A DNA stretch of 64,000 bases from Trichoplax adhaerens. Taxonomy: Eukaryota; Placozoa; Uniplacotomia; Trichoplacea; Trichoplacidae. A program made the translations under genes and the position numbers. Shown one piece after another: positions 18,985-32,600 of the stretch; the stretch's first letter is position 1, and the number at the start of each line of letters is the position of its first letter. The DNA lies in contig NW_002060969.1 in the NCBI RefSeq assembly GCF_000150275.1, forward strand, positions 248,943-312,942, given 5' to 3'. The notes beneath the pieces are model-generated. The model was not told where the DNA came from and did not search any database. It saw nothing but the letters and a program-made list of their open reading frames with translations.

Positions 18985-20043
18985 GTAAGAAAACGAATTT
19001 GGATTCTAGAATTGTTATCAATCAGCCACATTGTTAAATTTTTTACTTAATTGTTTGTTAAAAATGAATCACGAGAACGCAATTCTTTAACTACGCTATT
19101 ACATTAGGATTTTATCCGTTGCAGATCATATATAGTGTAATTTACAGCATCTCTACCTTTATCCGTATCACGGGTTATTGAAAGCACAGTCATTTATTCT
19201 ACAGCATCAATCGAGATATCAACTTTATGTTAGAAACTATAACACACATTCGTACTGTACTTACTGCAGAAACTGGAATACTAGACCAAGCGATGCACCC
19301 TGTTTACTGTGTTTATAGGTACTAGTTATTAAATGTAATACGTAACACTCATTGAAGCACTAACTAGTTACTCTTGCACTACTAGTATTGATAACGCAGA
19401 GAAAATACAGTACAGTATTAAATGCCTAAGTTACGGTATTACAATATCGGCGATGAAATGACAAAATCTACAATGCTCGTCAGTTAATGCACCTAAGTAA
19501 TTCTGTTTCAAGATGTGTTCATATTCTTGAAGATTTCAGTGATGGACGTAAACGTAGGTACAGTTATGTTTTTACATACGAAAATTAGTTAAAGAAATAC
19601 ATAAATTCGTACTGTACTTAATAGAATAGACGCAAAAACTTTTAAATTTGTAAAAAATCACACAATTTTCACAGGCTGAAGTACTGTACATAACCATGCT
19701 GCTGTACCTGTTTAAGGATAGGAAAGGACTGTTGCAGGCTTTATATTCCCACTGGTTCATTGAGAAAAGATAAATGAATTGAGGTTGTACCATAGGTCAA
19801 TAAATCTACGTATATTCAATATCTTTGACATACCATAAACTTAGTTCTATGCAATGGCATAATTTCGCAGTTCTTAGATATGTCTTCCGCTTTTTCATGT
19901 TTTGGATTAATTTTCTCTATCGCTTTAGGTGTAAAGTATGTGCTAAATCGATCACATCAACATTTATAGCAGATTTAATTGAATTTTGTTAGCTTTCACA
20001 GTATCTTTAGGTGCTTTAATAAATTATAATGTAGTTTGAAAGA
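18985..20043. other. AT-rich stretch, no gene seen
   Basis: Contains isolated TACTGTAC motifs (near 19250, 19410 and 19610) and only short open frames. Nothing else could be supported. Confidence 0.4.
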
Positions 20044-20912
20044 TTAAGAAGGTACGACAGTAGTTGTAAGTTCTCCGTCATATTTCGTGTACAGTGTTCT
20101 GTTCTTCTGATCAATGATGATTGGGGCCGCTAACACCATTGAATGTTCCCCGGGACTACTTAATCGATCGCAACTCATAAAGAAAGGTTTTGCTTTGCTA
20201 ATTTTCATGCTTATCAGCTGTCCCATCTATTTTCACCGAGAAAAAGTAATTGCTCTACTGTAGAATTACTTAAATACATTAATACTTAAATTCTTTCTCA
20301 GTTGTTACTTTCTCTCCTATGCACAGTAATGTTGCGTCTCGAGCTCATGAAGATTATTAATTAATAATAGGTAAGCAACGAAAAAAGAAGTTTTATTAAT
20401 AAGGTAAATGTGGGCGTTATTATTTAGCACCCCAGGTCAGTTCGCAACGGAATATACTAACTGTAGAGAGTAGTGTAAAATAAATTGATAAGAGCAAGAT
20501 CGAAGCTTGACATTCATATAACCGACACTAAATGGTTAGTGATACTTCGTGTATAGAAATCTCCACTGCTGTTTAGGATCATTTAAGTGTATATCATACT
20601 ACGTAAAGTATCAGTTAGATAACTTAGATTAGCTGAACCCGAACCATCGCTCTTTGGTTTGATTATTTGCATACTTATAATTCCGTAGTGTCAATAATTA
20701 ATTAAATGATATTTCGATGTTGATAGTGCTTCGGTAAATTGTACTACATTCTAACAGTTTATTATTCACATAAGTCGTATGTATTATAAGTAAAGATATA
20801 TAAGTAAGTGTAACTACCGCAATACTCTTTATGTTTGTGTGCGCGTGCAATAATAAATCCCCTTCATCTGCCTCATTAGAACAGAGTGATGCGCGAAGGG
20901 TATTTATACGTT
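20044..20912 (-). CDS. Unidentified gene, 3' exons
   Basis: The last exon 20226-20044 follows an AAAATAG acceptor. It encodes a coherent C-terminus with FFMSCDRLSSPGEH, LAAPIIID and LYTKYDGELTTTVVPS before TAA. Upstream, 20912-20818 (RINTLRASLCSNEADEGDLL) ends in a GTAGTT donor in phase 0, so the two can be joined directly; an exon between them is possible. The conserved look suggests a real protein, but I cannot name it. Confidence 0.5.
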
Positions 20913-21592
20913 CTACAGGATGCATAGTGATTTTATACTAAGTATCTTGAGTGAAAGCTAATTACAGCTGGGCATATTGGTTACATGCAATTAAATTAGG
21001 TGAAACTAATATTTTGTGCAGCGTCTATCGCATCTGTCTTTGAATTTTGAAATATAGAAACATCAAGGTATTCGATATAGTACTAGTACAGGGCCATATG
21101 TTCAACTTATATTGCTGTAATCGGTAAGAATAGCCAGAAAAAAACGTGGAAAACTTTATGAGATTTAGTGCGAAGATAGGTCAATTAGTAAGTTTCACCT
21201 CTTCGTACAGAGTACATTTGGTCTGAAGTTAGAAGTCAAATTAAAACATAGCATTACAGTAGAAACTAGACGTTCAAGTTGATAACGGTGTAATTAAAAA
21301 TAAGATAGCGATAGGAGTAAACTCTTTTGGTGGAATACACAACAACTCATATCTACGAATACAATAAGAACGATAATATGAGACCTGCAATAATTATGCT
21401 TAATTATGAAGTCTATTTAATTGGTATTGATTAAGTTCATGAAATATAGGATATTACAGGATAGTTATGGATGATACGAAGAGATTCCAGGAATGAGAAG
21501 GATATGTTTAAATACGAAGTAGTACAATTACAATTTAAGCCGAGTATTTTCTGTACAGTACATAGGTTGCTTTGTATCTGAATTGATGGTAC

Positions 21593-21815
21593 CTGGAGTT
21601 TAGTAGATTCGGCAATATTGTTTTCTAATATTTGGGTTAAAGACGTTTGCACGATTTATTAGTAATAAAGTAGTACTGAACACCTTTATATAGAATGTAT
21701 TTTCCAATAGTGTTCTTACCTCATCACCATAAACTTTGTCAGTTTTCCGTAGCTGATACTCACTATTGGTTGTTGATGACCGTTGTAGCGATAAAAAATG
21801 CCTTCTTTTATTCAT
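21593..21815 (-). CDS. Unidentified gene, first exons
   Basis: Exon 21815-21720 opens with ATG (MNKRRHFLSLQRSS, then YQLRKTDKVYGDE) and ends in a good GTAAGA donor. A candidate second exon at 21624-21593 joins in phase 0. No further exons or family could be assigned. Confidence 0.4.
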
Positions 21816-22184
21816 TAGTCCAGAAATTCTAAATTTGTATCATACTTTTCAATTCTCATCGTAAACTGAATATCATTGCATTTCATGTATACTAGTACAG
21901 TTTCAGGAATTTAAGAGGTATATCTAGAGATTTTTAGATATACCCATTCTCCCTAGTATACATAGTGCTGTAGTTGAAATGATAAAATCATTTTAGTCGT
22001 ACTTACTGCTATGTATCACGGCTGAGCGTGGCTTTTGGAAAATATAGAGTTCGTATATGGAAATTAGGCCAAAAATAAAACGAAATTTCTTAGGTACTAG
22101 CAACCGGCTTCTTATACACAGTAGCATATCTGGCCAGTCTGCTGTAATATTTTCGGATATCAGGTTCAGTTAGTAAAGTGAGAG

Positions 22185-22337
22185 ATGGAAATTGAGGAGA
22201 GGATCAATTTATTAGAAGCAAGTAGCAAAGAGGCAACTAAACATGAAAAGCAGAAGTCATATAAGAGGATTGCAATAGAACTGAATTCTCAATTGATTAT
22301 GCAGCTTATACCGTATATTTTCGAAGTTGCTGTATAA
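22185..22337 (+). CDS. Unidentified short coding exon
   Basis: ATG followed by 50 codons with strong helix and coiled-coil character (MEIEERINLLEASSKEATKH, then KRIAIELNSQLIMQLIPYIF), ending TAA. A GTATAA donor overlaps the last codons, so this may be a first exon rather than a whole gene. The family is not recognised. Confidence 0.4.
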   Translation: MEIEERINLLEASSKEATKHEKQKSYKRIAIELNSQLIMQLIPYIFEVAV

Positions 22338-24276
22338 AGTATGTAGTGAGAGGTTATACTAACATTATACTTTCTATGGTATTAATATGTACTCTGTATA
22401 GTCAGTATGATGAGCGTTAGAGGTTCCGGTTCGGTATTAGTGAATGTGATAAATCGCTAATTGTCGATACGCGTACGTAATATTACGCTAAAAGTAAAGT
22501 AGCAGGCTTTAATGAATAAAGTTTAAATCGAATATAAATCAATAACGATTAATTGATTGTTAAATAAGTATTATTTTCTAATTTTTATTAATTTAGTATT
22601 CTAGTTAACTAATCTCTGGAAGAATATTTTTAAAATGGTAGAGTTATATCTGTTTCTTAATCGCAGCGGATGTGTAATATGATCTTGAAAAATATCTGCG
22701 AGTTCTGCAAAGGAGGGTGGAAAGGATTCTGCACATTGTCTATGAAATAATAATAAGGGCTATCCATAGTTCCTGTCTATTGCTAGTACTAGTAGCTGTT
22801 TACCGTATAAATACTTTGTCAAGAGTGAGTTATGAGTTAATAACAGAGTGTTAATTCTTATTCTTATCAGCTTTAATTTGATCATGTAAAGAGATAGTAG
22901 AAAACTTGCTAAAACTCATAGAGCAAGGTAATTTCTTATGCACATACTGAAACATGCAGATTTATGTTTGTTATATTCCATACATATTAAATAACGAATT
23001 AAAATAAATTTAATAGCAGACAATCGTTCTTACCATGGTCAGTAGCTTTTGAAGTTTAAATTAAAGGCATGGACATGCAGTATTCAATGTCTACAGTACA
23101 GTATAGTACTATCCAGTTACTTGTTACTATAGCAATAGAATCTGTTTATGAATCTGACAGGCTATACACACAGTATGCTGTACAGTACAGTATACAGTAT
23201 CACCGGCTGATTCACTGCACGATTTTAATGCAGCATGGAGAAGTTATAATAGCTGAACAAGGCCCAGAAAAGTACAGTAAAGCGCTGAAAGGGTATTTTA
23301 ACTTTCTTTAAACACTACATTAAAGGGTTAAGATGAGATACTGTACTGTACACTGTACAGTACAGTATGCTCAGTTGAATACAAGTACAGTACAAGCGTG
23401 ATCCTTTTCTTTTTAGATAAATCAACACTAATGTTTTGCGATATTTTGTATGAACTGTACTTACGGTATAAGTAGTGTACAGTACTGTACTGGAATAATT
23501 GACACCTCTAGTAACCTAGTACTGTACCATGCTAACAGAAGCGGAAGAGGGAGGGACGGAGCACTCATCTTTACACAAAAATGTGTGGCTTGAGTCAGGT
23601 AGAGCGATATTATTTTTGTAAAGGCACGCCTCTACGCTGTGTACCGTACAGTACAGTATGGCATACACACAGTTGTTACCTGTGTAATGTTACCGGATTG
23701 TCTACAGTACTCGCAAAGGATGCTTCTGATACGTGTATAGTAGAGGATAAGATAGATATTTTTTTTTATTTATTAGTATCTCAGATAGAGAAAAGAAGAC
23801 TCAGAGGAAGGTTTAGGTTGAAGTACAGTATGTAGCAGACTGAGCGTATTCAGGATATACACTATACTGTACATACTGAAGATATTTATGATATGATATT
23901 TATTCATAAACTGTACATTTTACTTCTAATTCTTGAGTTTATGAGTTTATGTACATGTACAGTATGATAAAACGGTAACGCGTAATATGGAACGCCTGTA
24001 TCGTACATTCACTGTACGTGCGGTGCTATACGTTCGATATGATACTTCATTATGCTACAACGTGTATTGTACAGTACAGTGTGGTAGTATGCAATCTGTA
24101 TCGACTGTGCACTGTTCAGTGTACAGTACTGCATTGACATTGTTAGCTTTGCAGAAGTACAGTACATCATAATAATAGTGCAATGTTCGATTGCTCTGTT
24201 ACTGTTACCTATTTTTTCTTGTCTGTCTGTGAATGTTGCCTACACTATCTCACTTCTGCCTAAAGCTTCCTTGTGA
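22338..24276. repeat. Palindrome-rich region (TACTGTACAGTA family)
   Basis: Repeated 10-14 nt palindromes occur at 23085-23200, 23335-23390, 23475-23525, 23640-23660, 23870-23960, 24060-24080 and 24110-24170. The open frames here (for example 23069-23311, 23581-23835 and 23987-24172) are mostly translations of the repeat, such as QYSTVQY-type strings, and are not supported as genes. Confidence 0.6.
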
Positions 24277-24375
24277 TCAATTCTCCGCAAGAATAAATTC
24301 TTCCTTTGCTCTAAGATCTAAAGTGTATCTCATTGATTTCACTGAAGGTCTATCTACTATATCTTCATAAACATA
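24277..24375 (-). CDS. Unidentified gene, last exon
   Basis: Follows a GTGTTAG acceptor in phase 0 and encodes 32 residues (VYEDIVDRPSVKSMRYTLDL, then RAKEEFILAEN) to TGA. Composition is clearly coding-like. Upstream exons lie at higher coordinates and were not resolved. Confidence 0.4.
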   Translation of the reverse strand, partial: YVYEDIVDRPSVKSMRYTLDLRAKEEFILAEN

Positions 24376-26170
24376 CTAACACTTGTTAAGGGCCAAGTCT
24401 TGACGCGTGCAATGTTGGGAAAACTATTTCTTTCTTTTTATAAAACTAAATCCTAACCTTTTCCACTTGCCCCAAATAAAGGAACTACATATAGGTCAAC
24501 CTTGTACTACAAAAAAACGCGTTTTTCGTTTTTCTAATGAAAGTAAACCTACCTTATTACGATAATGTGTATACCCGTTGTTATAAGCAGCGTGTGTATT
24601 ATCGTTAATTTAAGACGGTTATGATTGCTATACATTTCAACTTGAAGTTATATCGTTTATTTATTAGATTAACGGGGCCAATTTGTGATGTACCATATAC
24701 ATGAATAACTCATTAACTAGTCATTTGAATTAATATAGGAGAAAAGTGATATCTAGAACTGGAAGCGCTCATGCCCATGTACAGTTACATACAGTAATAC
24801 AATTATCGTAGTTCCATGCTTGGCTAATATATAGAAATGTACCTTGTATTTGTGTTTTCTCTCTAACATTATGATTAATTATTAATAGTAGGATGAGCCC
24901 ATTACGGTACTTTAACACGAATCAGTAATGATTTCTTGGTAACAAAGAAATCGATCTAAATTTAGATTATTCATTCATAGAATTCATAAATTATTGGGCG
25001 GGTGCAGATGAAGTATATAAATAATTGACGTAAGTAGATCTTTTGTCAGCGAATGTGCGTTGCTAAGGCTGACTTTATAAGTATCTACGCAGGTGTTCAG
25101 AGTTGCCGTACTGCTGTACTGTATATCAATCGCAAGAGTATAGACAATTCCATTCTATTTATACTTCGACTAGAATCTTTTAAACAAAGGTCGCTGTCTT
25201 ATTATCGTCTTGTTTTAAAATTTAGCAAGTCAGCAACGGCGTAAAATGTCATATCTGAACGATAACGTTTTCCCAGTTATCCAATCGTTGTAACGGCCAA
25301 TGCTATCACCAGGTCAAAGTAGTTAAAAGCACTTGATAAACCAGTATTTGGCGAAGTAAGTAAAGGTAACAAGTTTGTTCCTTAAAAAAATATTACCCGA
25401 ACGACGTTCTAATATTATTTATAAAACGTAGCAAGGTCTACGTAAGAACAACACGGTAAGTTAGAGTGATTTTGATATTGACTAACTAAAGCAAATTATT
25501 GACATTAAATGTGTATACTCTCGCCGGTTCATAAATTTGAGATCCTTCGCAAATAGCAATTCCTGATTTCACTTGCGACTTTTTTATTTCAATATTTAAT
25601 CTCAGAATGTGATCATTGATCAAAATTCGTATAAAAACAGCGTGAAAAAACTTTAAATCCTACATTTTATTGGAAAATTATTATTTAAAGGAATTAAAAG
25701 CAAAAACATTAATTTATTTTAAGAGAAAATGATTGTAGTTGTTACTGTGAATGATAAGGTAGAAAGAGTTATATCTGTTTCTATTCAAAGACATATAGCC
25801 TAAGTCACTTTACAAAATCAGAATCACTGAGTTAGTAATATCAAAATAATAACGAAATAACCAAAAATGTAGATAACTCGCAATGATCTAGCGCTGTTTA
25901 TTAATTCAAAATTTTGTCCCGAAACACTACTTTAGCTAATGATTACGTACGATATGTATGGATAAGTTTCATGTAGTATATCTATTCGGCGATCTGTATG
26001 AGAAGCAGTTATGTATACGATAGTATACCATTTATCAACTTTAAATAAATGAGAAGCTGTCATAGACATCAAGTAACGAATGCTATGTAGAGCAAAATTA
26101 GAAATGAGAAAATATTCGTATATCAATTTAGATGTCGAACAATTTTAGGAGCAATATAGAGTATTATTAG
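24376..26170. other. AT-rich stretch, no gene resolved
   Basis: Only short open frames with AT-driven composition. It probably carries the 5' exons of the minus-strand gene ending at 24277, but I could not support any. Confidence 0.35.
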
Positions 26171-26298
26171 TGTCTAATCGTCCGCGGAATATAAATCCTT
26201 TGCTTATTTTGAAAGATAAGAATGACGATGTTACGGTAGTTCGTTATCTTGATCCTACAGTATTACATGAAAAGCAGATTATATTGATTAACATTTAA
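26171..26298 (+). CDS. Unidentified gene, last exon
   Basis: Follows a TATTATTAG acceptor and encodes about 42 residues (NINPLLILKDKNDDVTVVRY, LDPTVLHEKQI) to TAA at 26296. It ends 71 bp before the SYT1-like start codon on the same strand. It may instead belong to a 5' exon of an alternative SYT transcript. Confidence 0.3.
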
Positions 26299-26369
26299 AA
26301 TATACTTTCCTTTGATAGTTCTAGATTTTACTCTCAGCGTACTGCGAGAGATAGCCTATCTGTTGTAGT

Positions 26370-28035
26370 ATGGTCTCTACAACTAGCAGCATCTATCAAA
26401 CTACAACGTCTACGGGGCATTTACCGCAGTGGTTAAAAAATTTTCCATGTAAGATAACTTATTGCATACTTATTTTACGAATGTGTAGATTTGTGCTTTA
26501 TAAATATTAAATGTGCTGGCCTGTTTAGATTCTTGTATGTATCACGATACAGTACAATATTTCGATTAGGCGATTTAGATGTTAATGCCGATATCATTTT
26601 TACTTCGATAAATACATTTTAGTGCCATTGCCAGCAATAATAGCGATAGCCGTAGCATGTGCTGTGCTTGTGTTCGCTTTAGTATTATGTATATGCTGTA
26701 AATGCTGTTGCAGAAGAAAAAAGCCAAAAAACGATAAAACTAAGCAAGGTTTCAAAGAAAAAGTTAGTTTACAGTCAGCGCAATCTTTGGGAGTAAGCTT
26801 AAAAGAGCGAGTTCAACCAGAAGTTGAAGGAGTGAATAAAGAAATGGAATTAGAATCAAAGCAAATAGACCCTTCTGAATATGTTGGGGAATTAAAATAT
26901 GCAATGGAATACGACTTTCAATCTTCCGAGTTAACTATTACCGTTTTGGAGGGAAAAAATTTTCCAGTAATGGATATAGGTGGAGCTTCAGACCCTTATG
27001 TTAAAATTTATCTTTTACCAGATCGAAAGAAAAAATTGGTTACTAAAGTTCAGTACAAAACGCTAAATCCAATATTTAATGAATCAGTAACAATTAAAGT
27101 ACCATACAGTGAATTACAAAATAGAACAGTACTATTCTCAGTATATGATCATGATAGATTTTCTAGACATGATGTTATCGGCCATTTACGTATTCCAATC
27201 GCAGACGTAGATTTGTGCGAAAACTTAGAGCAATGGTCTGCACTGGAAAAGGCAGACTCAAGCAAGGAGGTATGAGTTTTAGCTATCGGTTAGAACAGAT
27301 GTTCATATTGACTCTTTGCAACTTACATTCTACTAGCTCACACCGCTAAACGTAGGGTTATTATAATTAACCGCTATTTTTATTAACCCTAACCCAATGA
27401 TTGACACAGGGGAAATCGGAACTTGGTGAGTTATGTTTCTCCTTACGATATGTCCCAACCGGTGGAAAATTAACTATTGGAATTATGGAAGCTAAAGGAT
27501 TAAAAAAGATGGATGTCGGAGGATCGTCGGGTAAGACTATACATAACCAGCTATAGGCGCGTTCGACATGCGACACTTTTTTTAATCTTAAACTGTTACA
27601 AAGCCTGAATTGTATTATAGCTGCATTGTCGATACATAATGTAATACGAGTATACGAGGTATTATAATTTAAGTAAAATCACAACTTCTTATAGAAATTA
27701 TGTTCGTTAACTGAAAAATTACATATCTAGATCCATACGTCAAAATTTCGTTAATTATTGATGGTAAGAGGATAAAGAAGAAAAAGACTATTGTAAAGAA
27801 GAGAACATTAGATCCTGTTTGGAACGAAGCGTATATGTTTAAAGTACCTTTCGAAAAAATTAAAGACACAAAAATTGTCTTGGCAGTAATGGACCATGAC
27901 AGGCTTGGTAAAAGTGACCTTATAGGGCAAGTCGTGGTAGGGGGGTCTGAATCAGGAGCTGAGTTGCGTCATTGGAGTGATATGCTGTCGTCTCCTAGAA
28001 GGCCGATAGCTCAATGGCATGTTCTCGTCGATTAA
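26370..28035 (+). CDS. SYT1: Synaptotagmin, SYT1 class, complete
   Basis: Vesicle calcium sensor that triggers SNARE-dependent exocytosis. Exons 26370-26448, 26623-27269, 27410-27530 and 27731-28035 give 383 aa. Order: short luminal N-terminus, one membrane helix (about residues 29-48, [20 protein letters not shown]), a Cys cluster for palmitoylation, a basic linker, C2A (about 90-220) and C2B (about 225-370). All five calcium-binding Asp positions are present in both C2 loops ([12 protein letters not shown] with [22 protein letters not shown] with [10 protein letters not shown]). The C2B polybasic patch KRIKKKK and a C-terminal WHVL are present. It is closest to SYT1/2 ([23 protein letters not shown]). 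AATAAA at 28129 is a likely polyadenylation signal. Confidence 0.95.
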
Positions 28036-29681
28036 ATGGTGTGAATTTTAGGATTAAAGTAAAGTTAAAATTATAGTCGCTATCTGGAGAGTTGCAAATA
28101 TTTAATTAATAGACGCTCTAGTGCCATTAATAAAATGATAATTTGTTGATTGAAGAACTTTAATTTTGAGTGGCAAAAATAAACACAATACGATAGAATA
28201 AATGAAAGAGATAGTATTCTGGATGTTAAAGATTTTCAATCAAATACGTATAATAAAATCAGATATCACAATAGCTTTATTGAAACGTATAAGAAAGTGC
28301 ATGTAGCTTGAATGTTACACAAATGCTGCTTGTAAATATGCAGTTATCGAATTTAATTCCGATCACACTTAAAACTAAGACAGCACGAGGTCCCATTTCA
28401 TTTACTGTGCGTAGATATCTGAAATTCTGAATTGATTTACAGTTAGTTATCGTTTTAGTGTAATGACTTCGATATGTTCGTTATAAACTGTCATACAAAC
28501 AGCTCCAACAAATTGTTGTATTAACTATATGCTGTAGTATGGCATGAGTATTATAATTAGATGTGTAATCGTAAGACTCACTATACATAAAATTACGAAT
28601 GTATCACATTTTGGAGAAAGAGGTGGGTTTTGTCACTAGTAAATGCAGTCTAGTATTCTGATGCGAACATCAAATTTACGATTTACGACACGTTAATATC
28701 ACTTACTGAATACAGTATTGTTGTAAATGGCATTTACGGAGCAGTGCCACAAACAACTAGCATATCTACTTATTTATTTATTTATTATATAACAGTGTAC
28801 AGAATAGCGACTTCGTGCACGATTACGTTATTGATCATGTGATTAGAAATAATCTATCATAATATAAGGATCTGTGCCTCTGGATCTTGATAATAGAAAC
28901 GTTTAAGGTGCAGCTTCACTAGTGGATATGCATGCGACTTCATACCAATAAGAATAAAAGAACTCAGAAAAGCTTATATAAACAACAACAATCCTTGCGT
29001 AAATGAGCTTAAACGAATATGTGTTTTTGGCTTCAATTAATAAATGAAAAAGAATAGGATTGACAATTTCCACGATATGTAACGATTTAAGGTGTATTTA
29101 CCGGTGACTAACTACGCCAAGTACTTACGCTGTACCTTGACCTGCCTGCTGCCTGTACCTGTATTGAGATCATATTGATTCTGACAGTTATAACTGATAT
29201 CAGCGCAACTGGCGCAACTCTGGTTCGTAATTTACTGTACAGTAGTGTACTGTACTGTATACTGTACAATAGTCTTTTGCAGCAGTACAGTACAGTACTG
29301 TACAGTACAAGTATACTGTACTGTACTGTACTGTAGGCTCAGTATCGTACTGTACAGTACAGTACAGTTTACGAAAGTACGATATAGCGGAGCTCGGCAT
29401 GCGCATCTGCGATTATACAGTGTACATTTTTATTTACAATAGTGCACTGTGCACTCCGATGAGCAGGAGCAAAACGAATTTACTACTGTATTTCTGCAGT
29501 TCGGGAATTTGCCAGTGAAGGCTGAAAACTATTTAATTAAGCTAGGTAAAAAAGCCTGATTTACGATGTAAAGAAAACTGGCATTAGCATACCGATTGAG
29601 ATTATTAATTGCCTAATTGAAATGCGAAATTAATTTACCAAAGTAGCTATGTATAGATTTTAATTAACATACTGTTACAGA
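28036..29681. promoter_or_regulatory. Intergenic region upstream of CEP290 with palindromic array
   Basis: AT-rich spacer between the SYT1-like stop and the CEP290 start. A compact TACTGTACAGTA array occupies 29233-29425, about 250 bp before the CEP290 ATG, and creates repeat-coded open frames on both strands. A promoter role is inferred only from position. Confidence 0.45.
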
Positions 29682-32600
29682 ATGTCTTCTAGGTTGCGGC
29701 CAGGTAGAAGAAAGCGAGCAGAGGCCCCTAGTACTAGCAGTCAGCCACTCAACGAAAATACTGAAGCTGTGCAAGATGGAATTATTAACTGGGGAAAACT
29801 TAAAAAAATACGTTCTGAAACGTTAACAGCTGCGGACGAATTATTTATTAAAGATATGTTGAAAGTATTGGTGTAGTATTTAGTGTCATAATCATACAAG
29901 ATTTTAAAGTAATATGATAAGACTCGATTCACATCGACCCTTATTTTATAATATTTCTATTTACTGTATAGATCCAATTTACAGAGAGTGAAATAGAAGC
30001 AATTAACATCAAACAAACGACCCTCTTACTGAACGTACTGAAAACATTTGCAAGGGTATCAATTACTTGATCGTAAATTTTGTAAAATATAATTTGATAT
30101 GTATGCATAGTGCTCTAAGTTACTCATGTTTATACTATACGGTGGTTCTATTGGTAGTATCAACAACCGTAAAACTCTCACACTCTTTCATTATATACTC
30201 GTATTAGAATAAATTGGAAAAAGTTACAGAAACTGAAAGAGAGACTGAGAAATGGATTAGCAAATTTAGAACTACAGGTTGTGCATTTTGTAGAAGTATT
30301 TTTATGAAATTTAAATAGCTAACCAGTGAATACGACATAAAGATTAGCTGTGTTATAATCTGCTTATATCGTTACAGAACAGGAATTACTCAAGGAGCTT
30401 CATCAACTTGAGAATGAGCGTGATGAAATACAGGTGGTAATACATATGTACAGTAACTCCTACATCAGTAGGTAGTCTCATGTCCTTTATCATTTATAGC
30501 AAGCTACTGTAGCACAAGCGGGAAGTGGTCGCGAATTAATATTGCTTATCAGTGAAAAAAAAGAATTACAAAGGAAAATTCAGGTTTTATTTAGAATCAT
30601 TTCCTTATTAAAAAGCTCAGTAGGTTCATTTTAAAGTTTATAAGCTCTGTAATTTGTAGTCACTTGAACTTAGACTAAGAGAAACAGAGAAACAATCTAA
30701 TGATTATCAAGAAATCAACAATAGGGTAAACAAGTGATTGATAATTGTAAGATTTCTAGCTTAAATATTTTTAGGGCTACACGGCTAGCAGTCAATCATA
30801 CTAGCAGTTAATGTATATGAGCTGATGTATACACATACATATACATGTATGTTTATATGAATATATATGTTATACGGATATTGCATACAATATATATATA
30901 TATATGTGAATAGTTCTGAAATCCTCAGCGAGAATTATCAACTAACAGTTAACCAAAATTATCAATACTTTTCAGTTGCAAGAGGATCTCACATTTTCTC
31001 AGGATCGAATAACTGAACTCAAGCTTGAAGTAGGTGACTTAGTCATGTAGGACTCTGTACTGCCTTTCTCTCGATTTGATACCGTATTTTTACAAGTGTG
31101 ATAGGCTTCATTCGGATGTCAGAGAGTACCAGCAACAATTGCAAACGCAGGTATAAAATCATTTAAATTGCCGAAGCAATGCTTTAAATCATAAGACTGA
31201 TGTCTAATTATCCAATCTATTTAAATGTGTATATATAAATACACAAAAAATTTATACTGCTACATACTCGTATAGGGTAATAGTCTGCAGCTGAAACATC
31301 ATGGAAGTGATATTGAAATCAAAGAAAAAATGAGGACTAGAAACCGTGAACTTTCGCAAGCTCTCGATGAAAATAACGTAAGCAACTATTAGTACCAGTA
31401 TAGTCTCTTTGACAAAATTTTTGATCACTTATATATATAGTTAGATAATATGCAAATAATTGATATACAGTTTGCTTCTCAAATACTGTTTTTTACGAAT
31501 CTATATGCTATACTATATTTATATTTCTTAAACGAAAGAGACTGCGCAATGAAAATTTGGAACTCACTGAAATAATCAGAAAATTAACGAAGCAAGAGGA
31601 GCAGTATGTTCAAGAAATGGACAAAACTACAATTAAAATCAATAACTTTAAGGTATTTCTAGATGCGTGTTCTTGGGTTGCACACGGTCGCTAGTAGATT
31701 CCGATCGTGATTATAACCGCTTTAATATTGTTCTTAAATTAAAGTAAACTTTATCTTGAGTAGGAATCAATACTGAATACTAATGCGCTTCTTGATAAAG
31801 CTGCGAAAGAAAGAGATTATTACAAACTAAAGGTTACGTTAAAGCCACATGAACTACATGTGCTATTATACTTGGCAGGCTAATCAATATTTTATTAGGA
31901 TTTAAATTATCATTAAGTATCATTAAGATGCTGTAATACTGAACGATATAGTACAGTAGACCACTACAGTATGTTATGGAAGCATTGATTGATTACAATT
32001 AAAGTTTCGATCTTTTTTTGAATTAATAACGGTTTTTAGAAGATTGTGAAACTTACAGGATTCATCTATACGATTTAATACAGGTGGAAGAATTATTACA
32101 ATTTTCCAATAAGAAATCAGACCTAGAGAATGAAGTTATGAAAGCTGTTAGTCTGCGAGCGAAGGAATGGCAGGTAAATTCATATTAAACCGATAAAACC
32201 ATGTATGTTTATACTGTGATTGATTATATTACTTTAATATTACTGGAAAGTATCGGTTAAAAACCATAAAATGAAGTGATAATTAACATACGATCGGCTG
32301 TAAATCTGAGATTCAATACATTAAGAATTCACGTACAGAAGCCTAGTATCAGCGAATATTGTAATTGCAATGTATCTACTATACGTTGGGTTACAAAGAA
32401 TGCTTGGAATACAAGAATTTTTTAATTCATCTTTTTAGGATGAGATTAACAAAAAGGATGGAGAAGTTTTGAAGTCTGAAACGGTAATTAAAGAACTTCG
32501 AGAACAACTAACAGCTTACCAAATGGACACAGATCGTGCATCGGTTACGGCGCTTACGCAAGCATTGGTAGAAAAGGAACAACAAATTCATACTATGCAG

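Noticed and set aside
23069-24172. Several 60-85 codon open frames on the plus strand
   Set aside because: They are largely translations of the TACTGTACAG palindrome, which lacks stops in some frames. There is no splice or family support.
29200-29442. Overlapping open frames on both strands upstream of CEP290
   Set aside because: Same cause: a palindromic array is open in several frames at once.
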